A stretch of 45,429 nt of DNA, taken from the NCBI GenBank assembly GCA_024698585.1, contig JAILRB010000004.1:1-45429 (forward strand). The letters are read 5' to 3'. Shown piece by piece: positions 7,745-17,204 of this stretch; within the stretch, counting starts at the first letter, position 1; each line of letters starts with the position of its first letter. The notes beneath the pieces are model-generated. The model was not told the origin of the DNA, made no database searches, and was given only the letters and a program-made list of their open reading frames with translations. The position numbers and the translations under genes are program-made. Source of the stretch: Eubacterium sp. (GTDB taxonomy: Bacteria > Bacillota > Clostridia > Lachnospirales > Lachnospiraceae).

Positions 7745-9430
7745 TTATCCCTCGAGCAATTTATAGTCCACTTTTCCTGCTGCTGTCAACGGTAATTCCT
7801 CGACAAATTCATAGAACGTAGGTCTGGCATGACTTGGAAGTTCCTCCTTACACAGTTTGCGCAGAGAATACTCCACATCTTCTTTTTCATTCTGCTCTGA
7901 AACCACTACTGCTTTTAAGACTTGATTCTCGCCTTCTGTTGCTCCTACAACACAACAATTTACTACATCCTGGTGCTTTATCAGTACTTCCTCTACTGTA
8001 TTCGGAAATACCTTATATGCGACGCCTCCTCCAGTGGTCAAAATAATCCTCTTCATCCTTCCAATCAAGAATACAAAACCGTCTTCATCTACATATCCCA
8101 GATCTCCTGTATGTAGCCATTCTGAACCATCCTTATGAATCCAGAACAAATTCTTTGTTTCTTCTTCATTATCCAGATAGCCAATCATACGGGATTTACA
8201 TTGTAAACAAATTTCACCAACTTCACCATATGGAAGTTCTTTTCTTGACTCTCTGTCGTAAATCATGATGTTATTCCCCGGAAGTGGAATTCCGACACTT
8301 TCTGTTTTATTCACATGTTTAAAAGATGCCACGGCAGTAGCACACGCTTCAGTCATTGCATAACCTTTTGTCAAAACCGCTTTACTATTACACTCATTTA
8401 AAATGTCATTAATGTTATTCTCTAATTCTCCATTCAATCCGTCTCCGCCCACTGCGATATTTTTTATTTTTGATAAACTAATTCCACTTTTCAGTTCCAT
8501 TAAGTAAGATGGTACAGCCATAATATGATTGACACTATATTTTTTAATATACTTATTTATATCTCTTGATTCAAATTTTGGAATTAACGTACAGCAGAAT
8601 CGTAAACATAATGGAACATGCGTACATGATATTAATCCATAAGCAACAAACGGAACCATCACATGTAAAAAAACATCTTTTTGTTTTGCATTACTCATCA
8701 TATACACATATGTCTGCGTTGCCGAATTTATTGACATATCATTCAACATCACTGCTTTTGGTATACCTGTAGTTCCTCCTGTATGTGCTAGTAGCGCTAA
8801 TTTCTTTGGATTTTTCTTATATTTTATTTGAGGCTGATTCTCCGCCATTTTTAAAAAGTTCGCCCATAAAATTACTGAATTATCGATACTTATTTTTTCA
8901 TTTCTAACTTTTAACTTGTATCCAACCTTTGTTAGTAACGGCATATTTTCATCAATTGAATACGCAATTACATTCTCAACTTCAGACTGATTCGCAGCAC
9001 TAACTACCTTTTCAGCAAATAAATCCAACGTAACCACTACTTTTGATTTTGCTTCCTTAAAATAGTTGATTAAATCTTTTTCTTCTGAAAGTACATTTAA
9101 AAAGTTAGATACTGCACCGATTTTATTTAATGCATAGAAGCACACAACACTTGTAACTGTTGACACTGTAACAATTGATACAACTTCTCCTGGTTTTACT
9201 CCAATAGCATTAAAGGCTTTTGCTACTTCATCAATCATAGAGAACAATTCTCTATATGTAATTTTCTTCCCAAAATAATTTAACGCATAGTCCGATGGAT
9301 GTTCCTTATTTCTTTCATATAAAAATTCATAAATACTGCATTCCGGAAACTTTGGATTCTTTGCTTCCTCGCTATAATATTTCAGCCACGGTTTATCTAT
9401 AGATGGATATCCTGTCAAGCTCTCTGTCAA
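7745..9430 (-). CDS. AMP-dependent synthetase/ligase (ANL superfamily)
   Basis: An adenylate-forming enzyme of 561 residues. It activates a carboxylic acid with ATP, usually for transfer to CoA or a carrier; the substrate cannot be told. Visible motifs are the phosphate loop HTGGTTGIPKA (A3), a GYAMTEACA segment (A5), HTGDLGYVDEDGFVFLIGR (A7/A8) and the C-terminal AGKVDY with the catalytic Lys (A10). The N terminus TGYPSIDKPWLKYYSEE is shared with the second ligase in this cluster. The start is a TTG at 9430, supported by AGGAGG eight bases upstream; no ATG fits. It follows a two-helix membrane protein by 69 bases. Confidence 0.85.
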   Translation of the reverse strand: MTESLTGYPSIDKPWLKYYSEEAKNPKFPECSIYEFLYERNKEHPSDYALNYFGKKITYRELFSMIDEVAKAFNAIGVKPGEVVSIVTVSTVTSVVCFYALNKIGAVSNFLNVLSEEKDLINYFKEAKSKVVVTLDLFAEKVVSAANQSEVENVIAYSIDENMPLLTKVGYKLKVRNEKISIDNSVILWANFLKMAENQPQIKYKKNPKKLALLAHTGGTTGIPKAVMLNDMSINSATQTYVYMMSNAKQKDVFLHVMVPFVAYGLISCTHVPLCLRFCCTLIPKFESRDINKYIKKYSVNHIMAVPSYLMELKSGISLSKIKNIAVGGDGLNGELENNINDILNECNSKAVLTKGYAMTEACATAVASFKHVNKTESVGIPLPGNNIMIYDRESRKELPYGEVGEICLQCKSRMIGYLDNEEETKNLFWIHKDGSEWLHTGDLGYVDEDGFVFLIGRMKRIILTTGGGVAYKVFPNTVEEVLIKHQDVVNCCVVGATEGENQVLKAVVVSEQNEKEDVEYSLRKLCKEELPSHARPTFYEFVEELPLTAAGKVDYKLLEG

Positions 9431-9499
9431 AGTTCTTTCCTCCTCTTATATCGTTCTATCTCTCGATCTTTTCTTTAACTAAAATGCTTCTTAACCTTT

Positions 9500-9970
9500 C
9501 TAGAACAATTCAGATTCATTTGAAACATAATTATTATCAACTTCAAAGGTCTTTCCTATATACCTTTCACCCTTTTTAATTGCTTCTCCAATAGCAATAT
9601 AACCATTTTTTCCACCCTTTATCTTTCCCTCTTCATCGGTGTAAGAAATAAGTGCTTCATTAAGTATTTGAAATGCCAATCTATACTCACGCATATACTT
9701 TGTTGGGTTGCATGCAAAACCAATCAAAGTGAATATTGCAGCTAATGAAGAAAAAACAATAATTAGAATTTTTGCATTACTATCTATAGCGCTGATGAAA
9801 ACAACAAATATTGAAAACGTAAATGACCCAATTACAAATATATGATCAAGCGTTCTCCAAATTATAGCTGCCCTCTTCCAAGATTTAGATAGCGACCATG
9901 CTTTATTTAAATTAATAATATATTTTTCATCACTAGTATCTTCATCTTTTTTCATACTATATACTTTCAC
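9500..9970 (-). CDS. Small two-helix membrane protein (SLATT/DUF4231-like)
   Basis: A protein of 156 residues with a basic Trp-rich amphipathic segment (NKAWSLSKSWKRAAIIWRTL), two closely spaced membrane helices (HIFVIGSFTFSIFVVFISAI and ILIIVFSSLAAIFTLIGFA), then a helical cytoplasmic part (YMREYRLAFQILNEALISY). The pattern resembles SLATT/DUF4231 two-helix proteins, some of which are effectors in nucleotide-signalled defence systems. Family membership is inferred from topology only. The start is probably the GTG at 9970, which overlaps the preceding stop as GTGA and implies translational coupling; an ATG at 9955 is the alternative. Its position between two ligases suggests it belongs to that pathway. 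Confidence 0.6.
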   Translation of the reverse strand: MKVYSMKKDEDTSDEKYIINLNKAWSLSKSWKRAAIIWRTLDHIFVIGSFTFSIFVVFISAIDSNAKILIIVFSSLAAIFTLIGFACNPTKYMREYRLAFQILNEALISYTDEEGKIKGGKNGYIAIGEAIKKGERYIGKTFEVDNNYVSNESELF

Positions 9971-10173
9971 CTTTCTTCTAACACTTTATAATCATCTTTT
10001 CCCATTGAAATTAAAGGTAAATTATCAATACATTCTATTTTTGGGGGCGCATACTCCGGCACCCCCTTTTCACAAAGAATCATTAATTCTTCTTCATCCA
10101 CTCCAAAAACGCAACGATCAGAAACTATTATTCTTGAAAAAGTCACTTCCAGTGAAATGCCATTCATCCCCAT
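9967..10173 (-). pseudogene. C-terminal fragment of a third ANL ligase
   Basis: An open frame of 68 codons whose second half is the tail of an adenylate-forming ligase: LMILCEKGVPEYAPPKIEC, then DNLPLISMGKDDYKVLEE, with the A10 GK motif. It aligns with the ends of both complete neighbours (LPSHARP...AAGKVDY and LPEYAVP...PNGKRDV). The rest of the enzyme is absent. It begins inside the last codons of the second ligase and ends overlapping the two-helix gene, so it may still be translated by coupling. Best explained as the remains of a third tandem ligase lost by recombination between paralogues. Confidence 0.7.
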
Positions 10174-11915
10174 TCGTCAATCAGTCCCTCTCTTTCCTCC
10201 ATCAACGAATCTACATCTCTTTTCCCATTAGGATGAACCGGAAATGACTCTCGCTTTTTATACGCGACAGGGACTGCATATTCAGGTAGTTGCGCTTTAC
10301 AATTTTTATCAATATCCCTAATTATTACTTCAAAAGAATCTTCCGCCCCCTCGCCAAGCAAAATATGAACAACCGGCGTCACTTTGCCATTTATCGTAAT
10401 TCCTAACGCTTTACAAGCAGAAATCCGTTCATCCTTTAATACTACATTTTCAATATCAAAGTTATAGACTTTTTTGCCCTCTTCTGTTATAAAATGATCA
10501 GATTCTCTTCCTAGAATGAAAACATCACCATCTTCATCCACATATCCTATATCGCCAGTGCACCCCCATTTTGTTCCATTTTTATCAGTATAAAAATACT
10601 CCTCTGTTGCCTCTGGTTTTTTAAAATATTCTTTCATCTTTGCAGGTGAGTCAACTCTAATTTCTCCACGTTGTCCATACGTCAATTCTTCATTTGTGTT
10701 AATATCAAAAGACGAAACTCTTGAGCGAAGAATAGGTATGCCTGCGCTTCCTTCCTTTCCTTGATATAGCACTGTTGACGATGTTACTTGACTTCCTAAT
10801 TCACACATTCCATATCCCACAAAGAATGTTGCTGTACATCCATGATTTAATAAAAATTTTTTTATTTCTTTTCCATCTTGTTCTCTAATTGCTTCTCCTC
10901 CTGACATTGGAAATGTCATTTTTGAAAAATCTATTTTTTTCATTTTTTTGCTATGAATCGCATATCTCCATAAGCTTGTAGCTCCTAGTGTCATATTTGG
11001 CTTAAACTTTGCCAAACCTTTTGCAAAGTTTTCTTTGCTAAAAACAGGTTCTAATATTACTGTTATCCCCATCGTAAGTGGCATCATCATTGACAATACA
11101 ATTCCTGTTGAGAACCAAATAGGAATCATTTGAAGAAATGTATCCCCTCTTTTATGTTGGTGACTTGTATCTTTAGAATGTGCAATAGTTGCGTTAATTC
11201 CATCATTTGTTAATACAATCCCTTTAGGCTCTCCTGTAGTTCCTGATGAATATACCATTATTGCAGGATAATCTTTTTTATATTTCACCTCCAAATCATC
11301 AAATTCTCTTTCAGGATAATTCTTACCTTCCATAATGAAATCATTCCAAGATAAGTAATTCTGTTCAGAAAACTTCCTGATAGGATTTTTTCTCTTTATT
11401 CCAGCAATAAACTTTAACGGATATTTCATTGAATTATTAACCGGAATAATAACCTTTGTTTCTATATTTAATTCATCAAATACCTTTTCAGTATTTTCCA
11501 GTAATCTATCCAAAACAAAAATTATTTTTGACTCCGCCTTTTTCAACAAGTTCTTCATAGATTCTTCTGAAAATAAAGGATTTAAGAAATTGGCCAATGC
11601 CCCTATTTTATTGCAAGCCAAAACTACGATTACAGCTTCAGGTGTACTAGATGTACATAATGTTACACATTCCCCTTTCTTTATTCCAAAGTTTTTAAGG
11701 GCCATTGCACACCAATTTACATTTTCAAACAAACTTTTGTATGTTATTTTATTGCCAAAATAATTGATTGCTATATCATTCGGATAATCTTTATTATTTG
11801 AGTAAATGTTTTGCCATAAGGTCATTTCAGGTAAAGATGTATTTAATTGCTCTTTTGTATAGTATTTTTCCCATGGTCTATCTATAGACGGATAGCCTGT
11901 ATATTCTTTTTCCAT
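10164..11915 (-). CDS. AMP-dependent synthetase/ligase (ANL superfamily), second copy
   Basis: An adenylate-forming ligase of about 583 residues from the ATG at 11915 (MEKEYTGYPSIDRPW), with AGAGGAAAG upstream. Motifs: YSSGTTGEPKG (A3), GYGMCELGS (A5), CTGDIGYVDEDGDVFILGR (A7/A8) and HPNGKRDVDSL with the catalytic Lys (A10). It is clearly paralogous to the first ligase and shares its N terminus and overall length. The substrate cannot be determined; neighbouring genes suggest activation of an acyl group for transfer by the membrane acyltransferase encoded 25 bases upstream. The last codons overlap the third ligase fragment. Confidence 0.85.
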   Translation of the reverse strand: MEKEYTGYPSIDRPWEKYYTKEQLNTSLPEMTLWQNIYSNNKDYPNDIAINYFGNKITYKSLFENVNWCAMALKNFGIKKGECVTLCTSSTPEAVIVVLACNKIGALANFLNPLFSEESMKNLLKKAESKIIFVLDRLLENTEKVFDELNIETKVIIPVNNSMKYPLKFIAGIKRKNPIRKFSEQNYLSWNDFIMEGKNYPEREFDDLEVKYKKDYPAIMVYSSGTTGEPKGIVLTNDGINATIAHSKDTSHQHKRGDTFLQMIPIWFSTGIVLSMMMPLTMGITVILEPVFSKENFAKGLAKFKPNMTLGATSLWRYAIHSKKMKKIDFSKMTFPMSGGEAIREQDGKEIKKFLLNHGCTATFFVGYGMCELGSQVTSSTVLYQGKEGSAGIPILRSRVSSFDINTNEELTYGQRGEIRVDSPAKMKEYFKKPEATEEYFYTDKNGTKWGCTGDIGYVDEDGDVFILGRESDHFITEEGKKVYNFDIENVVLKDERISACKALGITINGKVTPVVHILLGEGAEDSFEVIIRDIDKNCKAQLPEYAVPVAYKKRESFPVHPNGKRDVDSLMEEREGLIDEWG

Positions 11916-11940
11916 ATGCTTTCCTCTTCTCTCATCAAAT

Positions 11941-13032
11941 TTACTTTTTCGCCATTCCAAACATTTTCCTAAATGGCGTTATAAGCCCTAGCACTTTCAC
12001 CATTCCAATCGTCACCAACAAAGAACTAAATGTTATAATCAATATTTGGAATGGATACCATATTTCCAAATATGTGATTACATAGTAGCCGATGGCAATC
12101 AGCGGAACCATATGAACAAAATAGATCATAAAAGAGTTTCTCGTCCAATACTTCCAGAAATTGTTTGAAAAATTCAGATAATTTCTTCCTAACCCTATAA
12201 CGGTAAACGCCGTAATGACACATGAGCATGCCCACAGTAACCTCATCAATGCATAAGCCACTGACATAGTCTCAACATGTTTCATTTCAATCAAAAACCA
12301 CGCGGTCAGACAATCACTAATCAGCGATATACCGACTAACATTTTTATATGTTTTTCAATAAAAATGAAAAACGAATCATTATCATAAAGCACTACCCCC
12401 AGGAGATAGAAAACGATAAATTTTAATGTTGATTCATCCGAAGTTCCGTACGATACAATATAAATAAGCAAAACAACAACAATCAATTTATCCCATCCAA
12501 AAACCAGATTCATTTTTTCAGGATACTTCTTTTTTAAGAAGACCACGGGAATACAAACCAAAGAAATGACAAATAGTGATAGCAAAAACCATAAATGAGA
12601 TAATGTGAATTCCCCGTGATATCCATAAGAGAATAAACTTCCATGAGTAAAGAAATATTTCCATGCATCCGACACGTTCCCGACAAAATCAGAATGGTTT
12701 TTTAATACAAAATAACTTTGGAAAGGCACCCAGCACAATACTCCTGTTAATAATGGAACCATAATTCTTTTTACTCGCTCCTGGCAATATATTTTCATCG
12801 TTCTCTTTTTCAAGCTAAGCATTGATGCCATTCCAGCAATAAAAAATAACACGCCCATGTACCACGGGCTTGCTAAATTGTAAATCAATGTTGGAATTAA
12901 TTGTTTATCCGCCTCTATATAAAAACCTTCATTTAGGTAGAACATTTCACAAGAATGAAATAGAAATAGTCCCAAAATAATCATAAGTCTCATATTATCC
13001 AAATATGTTTTTCTGTTTTCACCGTTTATCAT
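11941..13032 (-). CDS. Acyltransferase family 3 membrane protein
   Basis: A polytopic membrane protein of 363 residues with about ten hydrophobic helices. Family marks are the early His in FLFHSCEMF, FFIAGMASMLSLKKRT with the following RVKRIMVPLL, and HLWFLLSLFVISLV in the middle. It belongs to the acyltransferase 3 family (OatA/OpgC-like), which moves acyl groups, often acetyl or succinyl, onto surface polysaccharides or other carbohydrates. It is the first gene of the ligase unit, has AAGGA eight bases before the ATG at 13032, and lies behind a promoter with a perfect -10. The pairing with ANL ligases suggests that activated acids are donors, but this is inference. Confidence 0.85.
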   Translation of the reverse strand: MINGENRKTYLDNMRLMIILGLFLFHSCEMFYLNEGFYIEADKQLIPTLIYNLASPWYMGVLFFIAGMASMLSLKKRTMKIYCQERVKRIMVPLLTGVLCWVPFQSYFVLKNHSDFVGNVSDAWKYFFTHGSLFSYGYHGEFTLSHLWFLLSLFVISLVCIPVVFLKKKYPEKMNLVFGWDKLIVVVLLIYIVSYGTSDESTLKFIVFYLLGVVLYDNDSFFIFIEKHIKMLVGISLISDCLTAWFLIEMKHVETMSVAYALMRLLWACSCVITAFTVIGLGRNYLNFSNNFWKYWTRNSFMIYFVHMVPLIAIGYYVITYLEIWYPFQILIITFSSLLVTIGMVKVLGLITPFRKMFGMAKK

Positions 13033-13077
13033 TTGTACATCCTTTTCTCACCGGTTACCGTTCACATTCTCGTTAAT

Positions 13078-13106
13078 ATTATACGCTTTTTCGTATTATT
13101 ATGCAA
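13078..13106 (-). promoter_or_regulatory. Promoter of the acyltransferase-ligase unit
   Basis: On the minus strand TTGCAT (13101-13106), a 17-base spacer, then TATAAT (13078-13083), about 45 bases upstream of the acyltransferase start. The divergent regulator has a TATAAT at 13120-13125 on the plus strand, so the two promoters overlap and may be co-regulated. Confidence 0.55.
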
Positions 13107-13188
13107 CGAAATACCGTAGTATAATTAACGTTATCACACATTACAAACTAAAGAATTTACCTGAAAAAAAATTGGAGAACTACGATTG

Positions 13189-13494
13189 ATGAACGTTTTA
13201 GATAAAATCACGAAATTACGTGAAGAAAGACACTGGAGTGAATACCAATTAGCTGAGAAATCCGGATTGACACAATCCACGATTTCCTCCTGGTATCGCA
13301 AGGATATGCTTCCGTCGATACCTTCCTTAAATAAGATTTGTGATGCTTTTGGAATTACCCTGTCACAATTCTTTTTGGAAGACAACGACACAACAGTTTC
13401 ACTCAGCAAAAAAGAACTACATTTATTAAACATTTTTTCGAAACTTAGCAAAGAGCAATCCGATGCTCTAATTCAATTTTTAGATAATCTATAA
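13189..13494 (+). CDS. XRE-family transcriptional regulator
   Basis: A DNA-binding protein of about 101 residues. The N-terminal helix-turn-helix is typical: ITKLREERHWSEYQLAEKSG, LTQSTISSWYRKDMLPS, IPSLNKICDAFGITLSQFF. A short helical C terminus (LSKEQSDALIQFLDNL) probably dimerises. The ATG at 13189 is chosen over a TTG at 13186; GGAG lies 11 bases upstream. It is transcribed divergently from the acyltransferase-ligase unit with overlapping promoters, so it may control that unit. No ligand domain is present. Confidence 0.85.
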   Translation: MNVLDKITKLREERHWSEYQLAEKSGLTQSTISSWYRKDMLPSIPSLNKICDAFGITLSQFFLEDNDTTVSLSKKELHLLNIFSKLSKEQSDALIQFLDNL

Positions 13495-13527
13495 AAAGGA
13501 ACGACGCTAAACTGCATCGTTCCTTTT
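13495..13527. terminator. Bidirectional terminator between XRE and clostripain genes
   Basis: AAAGGAACGA (13495-13504) pairs with TCGTTCCTTT (13517-13526). The plus side continues TTCTGTTT, the minus side TTTTTATAG, serving the two convergent genes. Confidence 0.85.
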
Positions 13528-13539
13528 CTGTTTCAAGGC

Positions 13540-15849
13540 TTATTGTACCTTTGCCCAATATTCATTATTGTAAATATCCGTAAACTTATAAGACACCACA
13601 ACCTTCTCGTTTTCCAATTTCACATTGGCAATCTTCAGTTCCCCATCTACAATTAACGGTTTTCCTAAATAATAGCTATCCTGATAAGTTCCGTTTTCCG
13701 TATAGTAATCACAAATGAACTCAATCTGATCTCCATCTTTGATTTCAGAGATGTTCTTTGCTACCGCATCGATTTCGTTCTGGGCATATACCGGTTCGGC
13801 ACCTGCCACATATCCTTTTTCATGTTCGTTGTCAAACACGAGAATCAGTTTCACACGCACGCCATTGAGGAATGCCGGAACGTAACCGGTGATGGTGTAG
13901 TGATCCCCTTCCTCGGTGGTATCTGTATGATAATATGCCACCGGCTGACCATTGATTCCTAACCAGGTCTTTTCCGTAAGGGCAATCATATCCCCTTCTT
14001 CCGTGAAATCAAATACGTTATCAAGTCCCAGGTCCATATAGCCGGAGCCGTCCCATACGAACATGTTCTGATCAGCGGAATGCACCAGTTTCCACTGGTC
14101 TTCACTTAAGTGAAGAATCTTTTTATCATCCTGATTTTTAAATTGGAAATCGGAATCCTTCAGATGATTTTCTGAGACAATCTCTGCCAGTTCATGGTCT
14201 GATAATCCGCTATCTGTTAAGAACTTGATATTTCCGGTGTTCAGTCCCCGGATGGAGATGTCTCGCGCTCCACCGGCAAACCCGGAGAGCATTCCGATAA
14301 TGGATCCCACATCAAAGGAACTATCCGACGGTGCATTTCCCAAAAGGGAACCTAACGGTGAGGTACTTCCACCGGAAGAAATCTGTCCTGTGGTTTCTAC
14401 TGCTGCAAACTGCTTAATACATTTGCTGTACTCACTGCCCATTCCAATGGCATCATAATTCTGACATGCCTTGTCCACATAAGATGTTTTCTTATATGGG
14501 AAATAAATGGACACTCCATAAGAATTAGTCATATTAGAAGAAGTGCGGTTATATTTCACTGCACCCTTAACTGCCTTGCTTAACGCTTTTCCTTCTGCAT
14601 TTCCCACATGGTCTGCCATATCAGCCAAATCAATCTGGTCAATCTTTGAACGCTGTGCAAATTCTCTGGTGGCATTTCTGGCATCGGAAATTTCACTGTA
14701 TTTCTGTGCCGCAATGGTTTCGCTGACCGCATTGGAAAAATCCTTTAACGCGCCCGGAACTGTATTGGAAAATTCCGCCAGGTCCACAATGGACAATGTG
14801 GTTTTCTGTCCCGGACACTTCTTCTGACACTGATCTGTATAATCATCAATGATATTCTTTCCAATGGATGTTGTCTCCATGGAAGAATCCTTGGAAAGCT
14901 TTGTGAGCCAATTAGTATAATACCAACCGATTCCCGGTTCTGTTTCCTCGGATGCAATCATATAATCTGCATAATTGTTCATCATTAATGCAGTTTCAGC
15001 CGTTGCCATCAGACAGGCATCGAATCCAATGAAATCAAAGGTGGTTCCTGCACTCTTTAACGCTGCATTAATTTTCGAAAGAGTCATAGAAGAGCCTTTC
15101 CCGTTTTTCTCATCATAGCCGAATCCTGTTACGGAACCGCCGCCGTGATCCCAAAAGATCAGACTCTTTCTGTTGGCAGGAAATTTATCGTTACAATATT
15201 TAATAAAAGAAGTAAGGGTCGCAGATTCTACCATGGATTTATTTCCATCGTTTTCCACGAGACACTTCATCTTTCCATTCTTGATCTGATAAATCTGATT
15301 GGTTTTATTGCTGATACCGGATTTCCACTGGTTACAGCCTCCGGTGTATACAATCACATTCACAGCTTCAGAAAGGGTTGCCGAAGCCATTTCTGCCAGG
15401 TCATTGCTGGCCATTCCACTCTTGGACTCTAAGTCGGTGCCACACATATAGACCATGATGGTGTGTTTGTCCTGACCGTTTCCTTTAATGACCGTTCGCT
15501 TTTCTCTACTGCCACTGGCAACCGAAGTATTCACGGCACTCATGCTGGCATTGCTTCCACCATAATTTCCTGACAAAGAGGTCAGATTTCCTAAACTGGA
15601 TAATGTCGAATCTCCTCCCAGGGAACCACCAAACATCTGAAGTAAGATGAAAATAATTGCAATGATACTGATTCCACCACCGCCGGCTGCTGCTCCTGCA
15701 CGGGTAATGCTTCGTCCGCCTCCCTGACTGGAATTACTGCTTTTTCTCTGTCCTACCGGTCCGGTTCCCAGACCTTCTCCTCGCTTAGAGACTCTGGCAC
15801 TTTCCCCGGAATCAAAACGCTTCCTGCTTAATGGTCTTTTCTGTTCCAT
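13540..15849 (-). CDS. Clostripain-related (C11) cysteine peptidase, membrane-anchored
   Basis: A protein of 769 residues. A basic, low-complexity Ser/Gly/Arg N terminus of about 55 residues precedes one membrane helix (GISIIAIIFILLQMFGG), so it is a type II membrane protein with the catalytic part outside. The peptidase C11 domain begins at HTIMVYMCGTDLESKSG and shows the catalytic pair His in FWDHGGGSVTGFGYDE and Cys in FIGFDACLMATAE. This is followed by the EETEPGIGWYYTNWL block of clostripains. The remaining 300 residues are strand-rich and unfamiliar. It lies 26 bases after proA with AGGAG before its ATG, so the two are probably co-transcribed. Confidence 0.87.
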   Translation of the reverse strand: MEQKRPLSRKRFDSGESARVSKRGEGLGTGPVGQRKSSNSSQGGGRSITRAGAAAGGGGISIIAIIFILLQMFGGSLGGDSTLSSLGNLTSLSGNYGGSNASMSAVNTSVASGSREKRTVIKGNGQDKHTIMVYMCGTDLESKSGMASNDLAEMASATLSEAVNVIVYTGGCNQWKSGISNKTNQIYQIKNGKMKCLVENDGNKSMVESATLTSFIKYCNDKFPANRKSLIFWDHGGGSVTGFGYDEKNGKGSSMTLSKINAALKSAGTTFDFIGFDACLMATAETALMMNNYADYMIASEETEPGIGWYYTNWLTKLSKDSSMETTSIGKNIIDDYTDQCQKKCPGQKTTLSIVDLAEFSNTVPGALKDFSNAVSETIAAQKYSEISDARNATREFAQRSKIDQIDLADMADHVGNAEGKALSKAVKGAVKYNRTSSNMTNSYGVSIYFPYKKTSYVDKACQNYDAIGMGSEYSKCIKQFAAVETTGQISSGGSTSPLGSLLGNAPSDSSFDVGSIIGMLSGFAGGARDISIRGLNTGNIKFLTDSGLSDHELAEIVSENHLKDSDFQFKNQDDKKILHLSEDQWKLVHSADQNMFVWDGSGYMDLGLDNVFDFTEEGDMIALTEKTWLGINGQPVAYYHTDTTEEGDHYTITGYVPAFLNGVRVKLILVFDNEHEKGYVAGAEPVYAQNEIDAVAKNISEIKDGDQIEFICDYYTENGTYQDSYYLGKPLIVDGELKIANVKLENEKVVVSYKFTDIYNNEYWAKVQ

Positions 15850-15875
15850 ACATCAACTCCTCGATTCTGCTTATC

Positions 15876-17153
15876 CTATTTATCCTTGAAATGGAAGCTC
15901 TTCTTTCCTGTAGCATAATCGTCTACAATCTGTCCGCTTCCGTAAAGTTTATATTTATAAGTCATTAAGCCTTCTAAACCTACCGGTCCTCTGGCATGAA
16001 TCTTACTGGTGCTGATTCCAACCTCTGCACCGAATCCATAACGGAATCCGTCTGCAAATCTGGTAGAGCAGTTCTGATAAACCCCTGCGGAATCTACCAT
16101 CTGCATAAAGTATTCTGCGGTTTCCTGATTTTCAGTCACAATGGCATCGGTATGATGAGAGCCAAAACGATTAATGTGGTCTACCGCTTCTTCCACATCA
16201 TCTACTAATTTTACAGAAAGAACTAATTCCAGATATTCTGTATTGAATTCCTCTTCTCCCATTTCTTCTGCTTCGATGAATCCGGTAACTTCCTTGGTGC
16301 CGCGAAGTTTTACCCCGGCATCCTTTAACGCTGCTGCAACCTTTGGCAAGAATTCTTCTGCGATTTCTCGATGAACCAGTAATGTTTCCACTGCATTACA
16401 TGCTGCTGTGTACTGAATCTTCGCGTCCACAACAATTGGCACTGCCTTTTCAAAATCTGCATCCTTGTCCACATAGACGTGGCAGATTCCGTCTGCATGT
16501 CCCATAACCGGAATCTTTGTATTGTTCATGATGTACTGAACGAATGCATTAGAGCCACGTGGAATCAATAAATCCACATCCTTTTCACACTGTAACAGTT
16601 CATCAATTTCATTGTGAAGTTCTGCCTGAAGAAGACAACCCTTTGGCAATCCTGCTTCGATAACACTTTCATTAATGATCTGGAAAAGAACCTTATTGGT
16701 CGTAACAGTTTCCTTTCCACCCTTTAAGATGGCACAGTTTCCACTCTTAATACAAAGAGAAGAAATCTGAACCAATGCATCCGGACGCGCCTCGAAAATT
16801 ACGCCAATCACACCGATTGGGCAGGAAATTCTCTTTAATGTCAAACCTTCGTCCAGATCACGTTCGAAGATTACCTTTCCTACCGGATCTTCCAGACTAG
16901 TCAACTGCTCGATTCCTTCCAAAACAGATTTTAATTTTCCTTCGTCGAATTTTAATCGTTTATAAACGGCATCAGAAATACCATTTTCCTTCGCATTTTT
17001 TAAGTCCACCTGATTTGCCGCAAAGATTTCATCCTTCTTTGCTTCCAGGGCTTTTGCGACCATTCTTAATGCGTTATTTCTCTCCTCATTGCTGCTAGCG
17101 GCAAGCTTTGGAGAAATTAATTTCATCTGATGTGCTTCTTCTCTAATATTCAT
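15876..17153 (-). CDS. proA: Glutamate-5-semialdehyde dehydrogenase (ProA)
   Basis: ProA reduces gamma-glutamyl phosphate to glutamate-5-semialdehyde with NADPH, the second step of proline synthesis. From the ATG at 17153 (MNIREEAHQM, with GAGG nine bases upstream) it has 425 residues, the usual length. Landmarks are CPIGVIGVIFEARPDALVQ, KGGKETVTTNK, LLIPRGSNAFVQYI, and the catalytic Cys region KIQYTAACNAVETLLVH, then IHARGPVGLEGLMTYKYKL near the end. No proB lies in the window, so glutamate 5-kinase must be elsewhere. An intrinsic terminator of the upstream gene abuts its ribosome site. Confidence 0.97.
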   Translation of the reverse strand: MNIREEAHQMKLISPKLAASSNEERNNALRMVAKALEAKKDEIFAANQVDLKNAKENGISDAVYKRLKFDEGKLKSVLEGIEQLTSLEDPVGKVIFERDLDEGLTLKRISCPIGVIGVIFEARPDALVQISSLCIKSGNCAILKGGKETVTTNKVLFQIINESVIEAGLPKGCLLQAELHNEIDELLQCEKDVDLLIPRGSNAFVQYIMNNTKIPVMGHADGICHVYVDKDADFEKAVPIVVDAKIQYTAACNAVETLLVHREIAEEFLPKVAAALKDAGVKLRGTKEVTGFIEAEEMGEEEFNTEYLELVLSVKLVDDVEEAVDHINRFGSHHTDAIVTENQETAEYFMQMVDSAGVYQNCSTRFADGFRYGFGAEVGISTSKIHARGPVGLEGLMTYKYKLYGSGQIVDDYATGKKSFHFKDK

Positions 17154-17168
17154 AATTAAATACCTCAC

Positions 17169-17204
17169 TAAAAAATTTTACGCCCTGTAAAAACAAGGCG
17201 TAAA
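17169..17204 (-). terminator. Terminator/attenuator hairpin between NSS transporter and proA
   Basis: TTTACGCC (17197-17204 read on the minus strand) pairs with GGCGTAAA (17177-17184) and is followed by ATTTTTT ending at 17170. The U-tract lies directly against the proA ribosome site (GTGAGG). It can end the transporter message or act as an attenuator for proA, for which I see no clear promoter. Confidence 0.75.
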
